Shown one piece after another: positions 16,543 through 24,425 of a DNA stretch of 64,000 nt. The notes below the pieces were generated by a model that saw nothing but the letters and a program-made list of their open reading frames with translations, did not search any database and was not told the DNA's origin. Origin of the DNA: Gordonia heveisoli (lineage in GTDB: Bacteria > Actinomycetota > Actinomycetes > Mycobacteriales > Mycobacteriaceae). A program made the position numbers and the translations under genes. Location: NCBI RefSeq assembly GCF_030315745.1, contig NZ_JASXSH010000002.1:300207-364206 (forward strand), in the 5' to 3' direction. Position 1 is the first letter of the stretch; each line of letters starts with the position of its first letter.

Positions 16543-18177
16543 TCAGCGAACCACCAGGTCATGGTCGGTGGCGCTCAGCGTGATCGCGGCGATCGACTTG
16601 CCGCGCATCCACGACTCCACGAACCTCGTCAACACCGGATCCGCGCTGCGCCTGGCGAAGTCCTCCGGCGCAATCTCGATGGCCCCCACCAGATGTCGGG
16701 GTGTCGCGGTGAGTCCGACATGTCCGGGCGTCATCCGCATGCCGTCGGCGGTGTGCAGTAACACCGGGATCCGCTCGCCGGTGGGCGCGACGACGACCGC
16801 GGTACGGGTGGTTACCGCGGGATCGAAGTGGTTGACCACCAACCGATATCCCGACGGTGCGGCATGCAGCCCGACCAGATCCAGCAATCGCGGGTCGACC
16901 ACGCTGTAAGGCAGGCCGATGTCGATGAGTGTTCGACCGTCGATCGCCGCGGTCCGCGACGGCAGCGGTCCCGACAGATGCCATGGCTTCGGCGGGGCGA
17001 GGGTGTCGGCCGACCGGTCGGACGTTGAGTTCGGCAGGAGCCGCCCTTGCAGCGGCGATCCGGTCGGCACGAATGTCCACGCCGAATCCCGGATGTGCTT
17101 GCGCCAGAATCCGGTCCGACCACCGTCGCGGCCCTCGACACGCAACTCGCGGTTCTCCGCCCCCGGACCCGCAGAGATCACCGTGATGGCCGAGGTGATC
17201 TCGCCGGGTATCTTCGGCTGCCGTGTCCAATCCGGTGCGGGCAGTTGCACCGCAGCCTTGCTCCGGTCCCAGGTCTCCTCGTTCAGGTCGGTGGCACTCG
17301 GCTTTCCGGTCTGCGGTTCCCAGCTGTAGCGGAAGAACACCGAATCCGAACCGGAGGAGTCGAAGTCGAAGGTCCGCGTGAACATGTCGCCGTAACGATT
17401 CATGACGAAGGTGGTCGAGGCTGCCGCCGACAAGGACACCGACCGGAACCGGCCGCCAAGCGGGCTGCCGATCTCATAGCTGTTGTCGTTGGGCAGCCAG
17501 GGGTCGGCGTAGGTGATGCGGCTGCCGTCGCCGGTGAGCGCCGGGATCATCGTCATCTTCGCCTGTCCGCTCGGATGCAGCCGGCCGGCGATGTCGGCGT
17601 ACACGCGGTTCGCAGTCGGCGAGGTGACGCTCAGCGCCCATCCCCCGGTGCGACGGTCGGGCAGCTTACGTCCCGGTGCCATCCACAGCATCGCACCCCA
17701 CGCCGACGTCCAATTCCACAGCCGCGGAGCATGTGTCACGTTGTCCATGGTGTAGATCCAGCCGGCCCGGTCGATGCCGACCAGTTCGTCGTCGTCGAGC
17801 GAAATCGCGGTGAGCCTCCCGTCCAGGCAGGACGGCAGGCGCACGATCCGCCAGCCGGATGCGGCCTGCCGGGGCCGGGTCAGCAGGTGCCCGTCCGCGA
17901 GCGCGAACTCCCAGTACCGGTTGAACTGGGTGCGTTCGGTGCGCAGGTCGACCCGGGCGGGCGCGAGTGCACCACGGTAGGGCGTGAAATCGTTCAGTCC
18001 GGTCCGGTCTCCGGTGGACGGCGCACCCGGCGGGAGCTGCGCGGTACCGAAGGGGACGCACCCGGCGGGGCCGGCATCGGCGTCACCCGGGGGCAGTCCG
18101 ATGAGGACGGCCGCCGAGGTCAGGATGGCGACGGCAGCGGCGAGGACCCGTGGCCGGCGGGTTGTGGAGACGAACAC
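16543..18177 (-). CDS. Secreted protein of unknown function, possible beta-propeller
   Basis: 544 residues. A cleavable signal peptide is clear: basic start, hydrophobic VLAAAVAILTSAAVLIGL, then ADAGPAGC. The body is rich in beta-strand-like repeats with Trp and Gly (GWIYTMDNV, GDMFTRTFDFD, SSGSDSVFFRYSW), suggesting a propeller-like extracellular domain, with a separate C-terminal region containing DGRTLIDIGLPYSVV. No catalytic motif was recognised. It stands alone between the alkane operon and a DUF1254 gene. Confidence 0.7.
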   Translation of the reverse strand: MFVSTTRRPRVLAAAVAILTSAAVLIGLPPGDADAGPAGCVPFGTAQLPPGAPSTGDRTGLNDFTPYRGALAPARVDLRTERTQFNRYWEFALADGHLLTRPRQAASGWRIVRLPSCLDGRLTAISLDDDELVGIDRAGWIYTMDNVTHAPRLWNWTSAWGAMLWMAPGRKLPDRRTGGWALSVTSPTANRVYADIAGRLHPSGQAKMTMIPALTGDGSRITYADPWLPNDNSYEIGSPLGGRFRSVSLSAAASTTFVMNRYGDMFTRTFDFDSSGSDSVFFRYSWEPQTGKPSATDLNEETWDRSKAAVQLPAPDWTRQPKIPGEITSAITVISAGPGAENRELRVEGRDGGRTGFWRKHIRDSAWTFVPTGSPLQGRLLPNSTSDRSADTLAPPKPWHLSGPLPSRTAAIDGRTLIDIGLPYSVVDPRLLDLVGLHAAPSGYRLVVNHFDPAVTTRTAVVVAPTGERIPVLLHTADGMRMTPGHVGLTATPRHLVGAIEIAPEDFARRSADPVLTRFVESWMRGKSIAAITLSATDHDLVVR

Positions 18178-18225
18178 CTGAGCACTATGCCACGGCGCCC
18201 CGTCACGCGGTCGGCTTCGGCCGGT

Positions 18226-19176
18226 TCAGCCGCGCGGACGCAGCTCCGGCGGCATCCACCGGCCGGTCAGGATCTCCGGATGCGGGCGGTACAGGCGGAT
18301 CAGGTAGTTCCACCCCGGCGGGGTGAGGATCGCGTTGGGCGGCAGGTCTCCGTCGGCGTCGGCCACAAACCGCACCACCGTCGACCCGTCCTGCTCGCGC
18401 GCCCCGGTGACGCTGTTGACCGTGTACAGATCGTGCGCGTTCGGCTCGAAGAAGCCGTCGGCGTTGTACACCGACACCGACCAGAACGCATCGACGGGAA
18501 CGTCGGAGAACACCAGGTCATAGTCACCCGGCGGCACCTTCGGATCGACGCCGACATAGGCGGCCTCCGACGTCGGCAGACCACCCCAACCCGCCGCACA
18601 GGCGATCAGGTGACGCACCGGTCGGACCTCGTCGGCGCGGCCGAAGGAGTGGTCGAAGTTGGTGAGACCGGCGGCCAAGCCGAGCAGCAGGTGCCTCGTC
18701 GCGTCGAGTCCGGCGATGTCGTAGTCGGGCATGACGAAGGACTCGCCGGAGCCGGCGGTGATGCTGATCTGGTCTTGCAACGCCGACACTGCCGCGATAT
18801 CGGCCGGATCGACGGGGTCGACCAAGATCCGCACGCCGACAAGGACATACCGTGACCCTTGCTCATCGCGAGTGATGACGTGATCACCGGCATCGTGGAT
18901 CACGGAGTTGATGTAATGATCCTCGTTGACGATCATCGCCGACACGTACCGGTCACCGGCCTCGGGCAGGGACAGTCGGACCGGTTCGGCCAGGTCGACG
19001 ATGGCGAAGCTGTACAGGGTGTCGCGGTTGAGCCGGATCACCGTCTGCTCGTCGATGCGGGCCGGCTCCCGGTTGTGCCGGAACACCCCGATCCCGCCGG
19101 CGTCGGCCTGGATGTCGGCGAACATCCGATGCGTCTCGGCTCGGACAAAATTGTCAGCATTCACCGGAATCGTCAT
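18226..19176 (-). CDS. DUF1254/DUF1214 domain protein
   Basis: 316 residues. The N-terminal half (NADNFVRAETHRMFADI, then IRLNRDTLYSFAIVDL) is DUF1254, and the C-terminal half (VDAFWSVSVYNADGFF, NAILTPPGWNYLIRLYRPHPEIL) is DUF1214. Such two-domain proteins are widespread, usually secreted or membrane-linked and without proven chemistry; this copy has no signal peptide and lacks the longer N-terminal part of many homologs. An internal ATG further downstream is possible but would remove conserved sequence. Confidence 0.85.
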   Translation of the reverse strand: MTIPVNADNFVRAETHRMFADIQADAGGIGVFRHNREPARIDEQTVIRLNRDTLYSFAIVDLAEPVRLSLPEAGDRYVSAMIVNEDHYINSVIHDAGDHVITRDEQGSRYVLVGVRILVDPVDPADIAAVSALQDQISITAGSGESFVMPDYDIAGLDATRHLLLGLAAGLTNFDHSFGRADEVRPVRHLIACAAGWGGLPTSEAAYVGVDPKVPPGDYDLVFSDVPVDAFWSVSVYNADGFFEPNAHDLYTVNSVTGAREQDGSTVVRFVADADGDLPPNAILTPPGWNYLIRLYRPHPEILTGRWMPPELRPRG

Positions 19177-19255
19177 GGACGCATCATCGCATCACGATCG
19201 ACACCACGTCGGGCAATGATCCATCACGGGTGTGCATCCAGCTCCGCGGAAGGAG

Positions 19256-20233
19256 TCAGGCAGGTTCACGCATGATGCCGATGTGTCTGACCCGCCCGGA
19301 CAAGTACGGGTCGGTCTTCACCGCCGACCACGTCCGCAGCCCGTCGGCACTGTCGGAGTAGCGATACTCCCCCTGCCGGTAGGCGTCGAGGTACATCCGC
19401 CATACCCCGTTGGGCAGCTGAACCAGGGCCGGACCTTCGACCAGCATTCCCCAATTCCCTGGTGCGACATAGCGGTACGGGCCGATCAACGCCGGCGCGA
19501 CGGCATGCTGGATGACTTTGCGGGTCTCGTTCTTGGTGAAGGCATGATAGGTGGCACCGATCTTGACCACCGTCGTGTCGATGTGGTCGGCGATGATGCC
19601 GTTCAACGGGATGGGTAGGGACCACAACCGCAGTCCCGGTTCAAGTGCCGTCATCACGTAGGGCGTGAAACCGCCGCCGGTGGACAGCGACAGCAGCAGG
19701 TTCACCCGACCTCCGTCGACGAACCATTCCGGCGCCCACGCCTTGGTGGTGAATGGGGACAACGACGGACCGTCACTCGAACCCGCCGACCCCGACGAAC
19801 CCGGCCCGCTCGACGACCCGAACCCCCTGCCGTCACCGCTGCCCGGCAGAAACGCGCAGCACAGCGGCACCGGCCAGTCGATGACGTGCGTCCAGTGGAT
19901 GCGGTCACGGCTGCGCGCGATGCCGACATTCGCACCGTTACCCGTCGTATAGGCGACGTAATAGTTCCCGTCGGAGTGTCGGAAGATGCTGGGATCACGC
20001 ACCAGTCCGGCAGGTGGCCGGTACGCCGCCTTGCGCAAGACCTCCCAGTCGGTGCCGTCGGTGGACTGATAGACGTCCATGTCGCGGGCACTCGCGTTAC
20101 TGAACGCGACCAGTGTGTACCGCCACTGCGGTGGTGCCGCGCCGCTGCGGCCCGGCACCGCGACCAGCGTGCCGGCGGCAGCGAGGATCACCATCAACAG
20201 GGCGCACAAACCGACTCGACCCGAACGCTTCAC
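19256..20233 (-). CDS. Secreted glycoside hydrolase family 43-like (five-bladed beta-propeller) protein
   Basis: 325 residues from GTG 20233. The signal peptide is VKRSGRVG followed by LCALLMVILAAAGTLV. The mature part has the GH43/62/32-like propeller pattern: VRDPSIFRHSDGNYYVAYT, AWAPEWFVDGGRVNLLLSL, YHAFTKNE and LVEGPALVQLPNGVWRMYLD, with Asp in DPSI, Asp in the HIDTT region and Glu in VEGP as candidate catalytic acids. It also carries a Gly/Ser-rich insert (about 40 residues) between blades. A GTG at 20263 is an alternative start. Substrate unknown. Confidence 0.7.
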   Translation of the reverse strand: MKRSGRVGLCALLMVILAAAGTLVAVPGRSGAAPPQWRYTLVAFSNASARDMDVYQSTDGTDWEVLRKAAYRPPAGLVRDPSIFRHSDGNYYVAYTTGNGANVGIARSRDRIHWTHVIDWPVPLCCAFLPGSGDGRGFGSSSGPGSSGSAGSSDGPSLSPFTTKAWAPEWFVDGGRVNLLLSLSTGGGFTPYVMTALEPGLRLWSLPIPLNGIIADHIDTTVVKIGATYHAFTKNETRKVIQHAVAPALIGPYRYVAPGNWGMLVEGPALVQLPNGVWRMYLDAYRQGEYRYSDSADGLRTWSAVKTDPYLSGRVRHIGIMREPA

Positions 20234-20361
20234 CGATGCAGTGTCACCGAGAACGCGACGCACCGCGCGACTTTCACCCCGAGCGGACCAAATCGTTACC
20301 GATAGGTGGCGACATATCCCCCGCCGACCACGTCCCGGCTGTCGGCCCGCGACATCCCCCG

Positions 20362-20799
20362 TCAGTTCTTCGTCAGGTCCTCGGCGAGCATCACCAGGAT
20401 GTCGCTGGGGCCTCGGAGGTAGGTCAGCTTGTAGACGTCCCGGTAGTTCGCCACCCCGCGCAGCGGATGACAGCCGTGCCGGGCGGCCACGGCAAGCGCC
20501 TCGTCGATGTCGTCGACCGAGAAAGCGACCCGATGCATACCGATCTCGTTGGGACGCACGGGCGCCGATTCGATGGCCGTCGGGTGGATGTACTCGAAGA
20601 GCTCCAGACAACCATGCCCATCGGGGGTCTGGAGCATCGCGATCCGGGCATGGTTGCCATCGAGCCCGACAGCCGTGTCGGTCCAATCACCGCTGACCGT
20701 GTCCCGGCCGGTGACGGTGAGACCGAGATCCACGAAGAAGGCGATCGCCGCCTCCAGATCACGTACCGCGATGCCGACATTCTCCAGCTTGATCGCCAT
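20362..20799 (-). CDS. VOC (glyoxalase/dioxygenase) superfamily protein
   Basis: 145 residues, two beta-alpha-beta-beta-beta repeats (LENVGIAVRDLEAAIAFF and GMHRVAFSVDDIDEALAVA). Candidate metal ligands are the His in HRVAF and Glu in CLELFEY. ATG at 20799 begins the domain directly, so the extension to 20844 is rejected. The reaction cannot be inferred. Confidence 0.82.
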   Translation of the reverse strand: MAIKLENVGIAVRDLEAAIAFFVDLGLTVTGRDTVSGDWTDTAVGLDGNHARIAMLQTPDGHGCLELFEYIHPTAIESAPVRPNEIGMHRVAFSVDDIDEALAVAARHGCHPLRGVANYRDVYKLTYLRGPSDILVMLAEDLTKN

Positions 20800-20889
20800 G
20801 TCCCGACGATATCGACGGACGCGGGTCACAGATGGTTGTGACACGCCTACGGCGAGAAGATCGACCAGTCGTCATGTTTGGGGACTATG

Positions 20890-20952
20890 CGGGCGCTTCG
20901 ATCAGTCCTACCCGGGCGCTTCGCTCAGTCCTACCCGGGCGCTTCGCTCAGT
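20890..20952. repeat. 23-bp tandem repeat at the 3' end of an rluA-family gene
   Basis: Two 23-bp units (20890-20912 and 20913-20935, one mismatch) starting CGGGCGCTTCG, followed by 17 matching bases of a third from 20936. The unit contains the last codons and the stop of the pseudouridine synthase read on the minus strand, so tandem duplication has placed extra copies of LSEAPG-stop just beyond the gene. Likely slippage; no role is evident. Confidence 0.85.
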
Positions 20953-21887
20953 GTCCGACCGGTCACGAATCGTCGGGCAGAGCCGGTCAACGGATCGACG
21001 AAGTCCAGTTGTCGCGCCAGCAATTGGAGAGCGAGGTCGGGATCGTCTGGCCCCTCCGACTGAAGGTCGGGGTACCAGCGGTCGCCCAAGATCCCGATAC
21101 CCAACGCGGACAGGTGAACTCGAAGCTGATGGGTTTTCCCGGTGTGGGGACGCAATGTCGTGTGGATCACCGACCTTCCGGCAGTGCTGATCCCAGTCCC
21201 CCGCAGCTCGATCAGCGTCTCGGCGTTGGGTTCCCGATCGCCGTCGACCCGCACGCGCAGCTCACCCCGACGCGCATCGATGTGATTGCGGTAAAGCACC
21301 GGAAATCCTTGTCCCGCAATGGTGGGCCGCTGCCGATCCCAATCGGGCGGGAGCGCCGAGACCGCTTCGTACACCTTGCTGACCCGGCGCCGTTCGAACA
21401 ACGACTGATACGCCCCGCGAGTCTGCGGCCGCGCCGAGAACATGACCAACCCGGCGGTCAGGCGGTCCAGACGATGGATCGGCGTCAGATCCGGGTTGTC
21501 GAGCCGGAGGCGCAGTCGCACCAGAGCCGATTCCCGAAGATATCGCCCACCCGGCGTGGTCGGCAGAAAATGCGGTTTGTCGATCACCACGAGGTCGTCG
21601 TCGACATGCACGATCTCCTCATGGAACGGCATCGGCGCCTCGTCGGGCAGGTCACGGTAGTACCAGAGGAAGAGATGTTGACCGAGCGGCGCGTCGACGG
21701 CGATCGGCCTGCCGTCACCGTCGACGATCTCCCCGGTGTCGAATCGTCGACGCAGGTCGTCGGGGTCGAGGTGATCAAAGCGCGCGATCACATAGTCGGC
21801 GATCGTCGCCCACGGCCCAGCGTCCGGGACACGCAATCGGGTCGGCCCCACGCCGTTCCTGACGGGTAGCGGCGGTGGCATCGGCAT
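20931..21887 (-). CDS. RluA-family pseudouridine synthase
   Basis: 318 residues. PIHRLDRLTAGLVMF contains the catalytic Asp of the RluA motif HRLDxxTSG, preceded by VHVDDDLVVIDKPHFLPT (motif II-like) and followed by LRPHTGKTHQLRVHLSALG. It isomerises uridine in rRNA or tRNA; the target is not predictable. It lacks an obvious S4 domain but has a 90-residue N-terminal region. The gene ends within the 23-bp tandem repeat. Confidence 0.88.
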   Translation of the reverse strand: MPMPPPLPVRNGVGPTRLRVPDAGPWATIADYVIARFDHLDPDDLRRRFDTGEIVDGDGRPIAVDAPLGQHLFLWYYRDLPDEAPMPFHEEIVHVDDDLVVIDKPHFLPTTPGGRYLRESALVRLRLRLDNPDLTPIHRLDRLTAGLVMFSARPQTRGAYQSLFERRRVSKVYEAVSALPPDWDRQRPTIAGQGFPVLYRNHIDARRGELRVRVDGDREPNAETLIELRGTGISTAGRSVIHTTLRPHTGKTHQLRVHLSALGIGILGDRWYPDLQSEGPDDPDLALQLLARQLDFVDPLTGSARRFVTGRTLSEAPG

Positions 21888-21899
21888 TGCGCCATCATC

Positions 21900-23213
21900 T
21901 CATCGGCGCACAGTCGGTGGCCCCGCCACAACCATCCGGCGTCTACTCGTCGCCGAGGGTGATGATCTCCGCCTCCTGGAGTGGCGTCTCGTGCACCACG
22001 TGGCTCTTGCGGGTGAGATACCCGAAGAAGCACAGCAACAGGATCGCACCGACCACGGCCGTGCCCCGGCGAACAGGAGCGGGGCGCCGACACCGAATGC
22101 GGCCAACGATGTCCCGACCGGCGCGCCGATCGCACCGCCGAAGAAGCGGACACCTGAATACGCGGAGGAGGCCACCGGACGAGGCAGGTCGGTTGCCTCC
22201 ATGACCGCTTCGGTGAGCACGGTGTTGAGCAGTCCGATCTCGAAGCCGAGCAAGACCACGAAGACGATCAGCAGGGGCAGAACACCACTGGAAAACGCTG
22301 CCGCAGCATGGGTCGCGGCGAAGACGACCAGCCCCATCCACAGCACGTGCAGTGGTGCGACACGGGAGGTCAGACGCGGGGCGATCACGATACTCGTCAC
22401 CGCGAGACCAATACCGAAGCCGGTCATGACCAGTCCGATACCGACGGCCGGCAGACCCAGCGGATACGGAACATAGGCCAAGGTGACGAAGAAGGAGGAG
22501 TTATAGAAGAAGGCGACGACACTCAGGATCAGCAACGACGGGATGGTCAGCGCCTTGAACGGTGCCGAGATCCGGATCGGGCCGTCTGACCGACCGGCGC
22601 CACGAACGAAGGTGATGATCGCGACGAAGCCGACCGCCATCAGGCTTGCGGTACCCCAGAAGGCGAAGACCCAGTCGATCTCACCAAGCAGACCACCGAC
22701 CAGCGGGCCCACGGCCAAGCCGATGCCGAGTGCCGCCTCGTAGAGGATGATCGCTTGTCCGGCAGAACCTTTCGATGCGGAGATGATCGACGCCAGCGCG
22801 GTCGACAGGAACAGGGCGTTACCGAGTCCCCAGAGTGCGCGGAAGGCGATGACACCGACGACCGTCGACGACAGTGCACATCCGATCGCGGCCACCACGA
22901 TCACGGCGAGGCCCACGAGCATGACCGTGCGCGTACCGAATCGGCCGGAGAGCCAACTGGTGAAGAACATCATCACCGCGGTCACCGCGAGGTAGCTGGT
23001 GAACAGGAATGACGTCTGTGTCGCGGTGGCGTTGAGATCCTCGGAGATGGTGGGCAGAATCGGCCCGACCAGACCGATGCCCATGAAGGCGACCATGGAC
23101 GCGAATGCGACGGCCCACACCGCAATCAACTGGTGAAACAGGGAAGTCTTCTCTTCGACTATCTGGTGATCGTGTACGTCGCGATCACCGGCGGCGATAT
23201 CCGTCAGCGTCAT
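21900..23213 (-). CDS. MFS drug-efflux-type transporter, 3' end apparently frameshifted
   Basis: Reads as 437 residues with eleven clear membrane segments and the DHA1-like pattern WLSGRFGTRTVMLVG. The start at 23213 is favoured over 23219 because AAAGGG sits about 8 nt before it. From 22064-22067 (a run of four C on the + strand) onward the product becomes Arg/Cys-rich. Shifting one base there restores AVVGAILLLCFFGYL, a normal twelfth membrane segment, and a polar tail ending at 21943. Either a real frameshift or a homopolymer sequencing error. The marR gene lies just upstream on the same strand, so this is probably its target. Confidence 0.8.
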   Translation of the reverse strand: MTLTDIAAGDRDVHDHQIVEEKTSLFHQLIAVWAVAFASMVAFMGIGLVGPILPTISEDLNATATQTSFLFTSYLAVTAVMMFFTSWLSGRFGTRTVMLVGLAVIVVAAIGCALSSTVVGVIAFRALWGLGNALFLSTALASIISASKGSAGQAIILYEAALGIGLAVGPLVGGLLGEIDWVFAFWGTASLMAVGFVAIITFVRGAGRSDGPIRISAPFKALTIPSLLILSVVAFFYNSSFFVTLAYVPYPLGLPAVGIGLVMTGFGIGLAVTSIVIAPRLTSRVAPLHVLWMGLVVFAATHAAAAFSSGVLPLLIVFVVLLGFEIGLLNTVLTEAVMEATDLPRPVASSAYSGVRFFGGAIGAPVGTSLAAFGVGAPLLFAGARPWSVRSCCCASSGISPARATWCTRRHSRRRRSSPSATSRRRMVVAGPPTVRR

Positions 23214-23304
23214 GCGCATGCCCTTTCGTCGGGCTGGGAACACGTCGGCCACGGCATGCGCAGTCGGCAGGAATGTCGGTGGGCGGCTACCCACCAGGTC
23301 TGGA

Positions 23305-23733
23305 TCAGCTGACCGAATGGTCGAGCTGGGCGTTCACGACGGCAACAGCCCGCGCGAGGGCCTGAATGTCCTCGTCGGACAGGGCTTGGAACCGGGGCTC
23401 GAGTGCATCACCGAGCCGCCGATGCCACTGCTTCTGCATCGCGATGCCCTCTTCGGTCACCTCGAAACGCGATGCCCGCGCGTCGGCGTCGGCGACCCGC
23501 CGCACCCACCCCTGGTCGGCGAGCGTGGCGAGGAGGCGCGTCATCGCGGGCTGTGTGACGCGTCCGTGGGCCGCGAGGTCGCCGGTCCGCATGGGTCCGT
23601 GGTCGGTCAGCGCCGACAGGGTCAGAAACGTCAGCGGCGAGGTACGTTCCCCCGTCTCCGACACAGCAAGACGCGTGAGTCGCTGGCCCGCGATCACGAG
23701 GTCACTGAGAAGGGTGCTGAGGTCCGTCACCAC
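23305..23733 (-). CDS. MarR-family transcriptional regulator
   Basis: 142 residues. The winged helix shows as RTGDLAAHGRVTQPAMTRLLATLADQGWVRRV with the wing DADARASRFEVTEEG. It precedes the MFS transporter on the same strand with a gap of about 90 bp and is divergent from an AhpD-like gene. A palindrome 7 nt ahead of its GTG start suggests autoregulation. GTG at 23733 or the adjacent GTG at 23730 is the start. Confidence 0.88.
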   Translation of the reverse strand: MVTDLSTLLSDLVIAGQRLTRLAVSETGERTSPLTFLTLSALTDHGPMRTGDLAAHGRVTQPAMTRLLATLADQGWVRRVADADARASRFEVTEEGIAMQKQWHRRLGDALEPRFQALSDEDIQALARAVAVVNAQLDHSVS

Positions 23734-23739
23734 AAAAAC

Positions 23740-23752
23740 ATAACACAGTTAT
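23740..23752. promoter_or_regulatory. Candidate MarR operator
   Basis: ATAAC-ACA-GTTAT is a perfect 5-bp-arm palindrome in an AT-rich patch between the marR gene and the divergent AhpD-like gene, a typical size and place for a MarR dimer site. Confidence 0.5.
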
Positions 23753-23827
23753 ATACCTAGCGCATACAAATGTGGGCGGACGAACTCTAGCCTGAAAGAA
23801 CTAGCCCCCCACCGGAAGGCGACGACG

Positions 23828-24265
23828 ATGACCACCGTGAACCTCAGCAAGCTGCACACCCCGCTCTACGAGAAGGTGGTCGCACTAAGCCAGGCGGCCG
23901 ACCAGGCGATGGCCGATGCGGGCCTCGACCCGAAACTCGGCGAGTTGGTGAAGATTCGCGTCTCACAGATCAACGGCTGCGCCTTCTGTCTGCGGATGCA
24001 CACACGCGACGCGATCGCCGGCGGGGAGTCGACCGATCGACTTGCGGTCGTGGTTGCCTGGCGCGAGTCGCAGTACTTCTCCACGCAAGAGCAGGCCGCA
24101 CTGGCCCTAGCCGAGGACGTGACGCATCTTCCGGTTCCCGACCGTCACGAATGGGATAACGGCGCCCTGACCGACGAACAGGTCTCGGCAATCAGCTGGC
24201 TCGCGATCGTCATGAACTCCTGGAACCGCATCGCGATTCGCAGCCACTACCCGGTCGCGCCGTGA
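23828..24265 (+). CDS. AhpD-like / carboxymuconolactone decarboxylase-family protein
   Basis: 145 residues. The AhpD-type signature INGCAFCLRMHTRDA holds the CxxC redox pair and the downstream His. LGELVKIRVSQ and QYFSTQEQAALALAEDV are standard for the family. Such proteins act as alkylhydroperoxidase or thiol-disulfide partners in oxidant defence. GGAAGG lies about 8 nt before the ATG. Divergent from marR, so it may answer to the same oxidant- or phenolic-sensing switch. Confidence 0.87.
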   Translation: MTTVNLSKLHTPLYEKVVALSQAADQAMADAGLDPKLGELVKIRVSQINGCAFCLRMHTRDAIAGGESTDRLAVVVAWRESQYFSTQEQAALALAEDVTHLPVPDRHEWDNGALTDEQVSAISWLAIVMNSWNRIAIRSHYPVAP

Positions 24266-24387
24266 CACTCTCGTGAACCCAACACTCTCACAACACATTT
24301 GACGACAGATCAGCACCCATCCCCCACGACCATTCATCCACAGACCCGAGTTGTGGTCCCGATCTTGTCGGATGTGCGGGCTAGTGT

Positions 24388-24403
24388 TAGCACATACGTT
24401 CGA
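24388..24403 (+). promoter_or_regulatory. Candidate LexA (SOS) box before the 13E12 gene
   Basis: TAGCAC-ATAC-GTTCGA matches the mycobacterial/actinobacterial SOS box TCGAAC-N4-GTTCGA at 10 of 12 fixed positions, with a perfect right half. It lies 22 nt before the HNH gene start. LexA boxes are known upstream of many 13E12-repeat genes in M. tuberculosis, which supports the reading. Confidence 0.55.
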
Positions 24404-24425
24404 TCAGATCGTGGGGTGGGTGTTG

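Noticed and set aside
20890..20952. CRISPR-like repeats
   Set aside because: Units are directly adjacent with no spacers, only two and a partial copy, and overlap a gene end.
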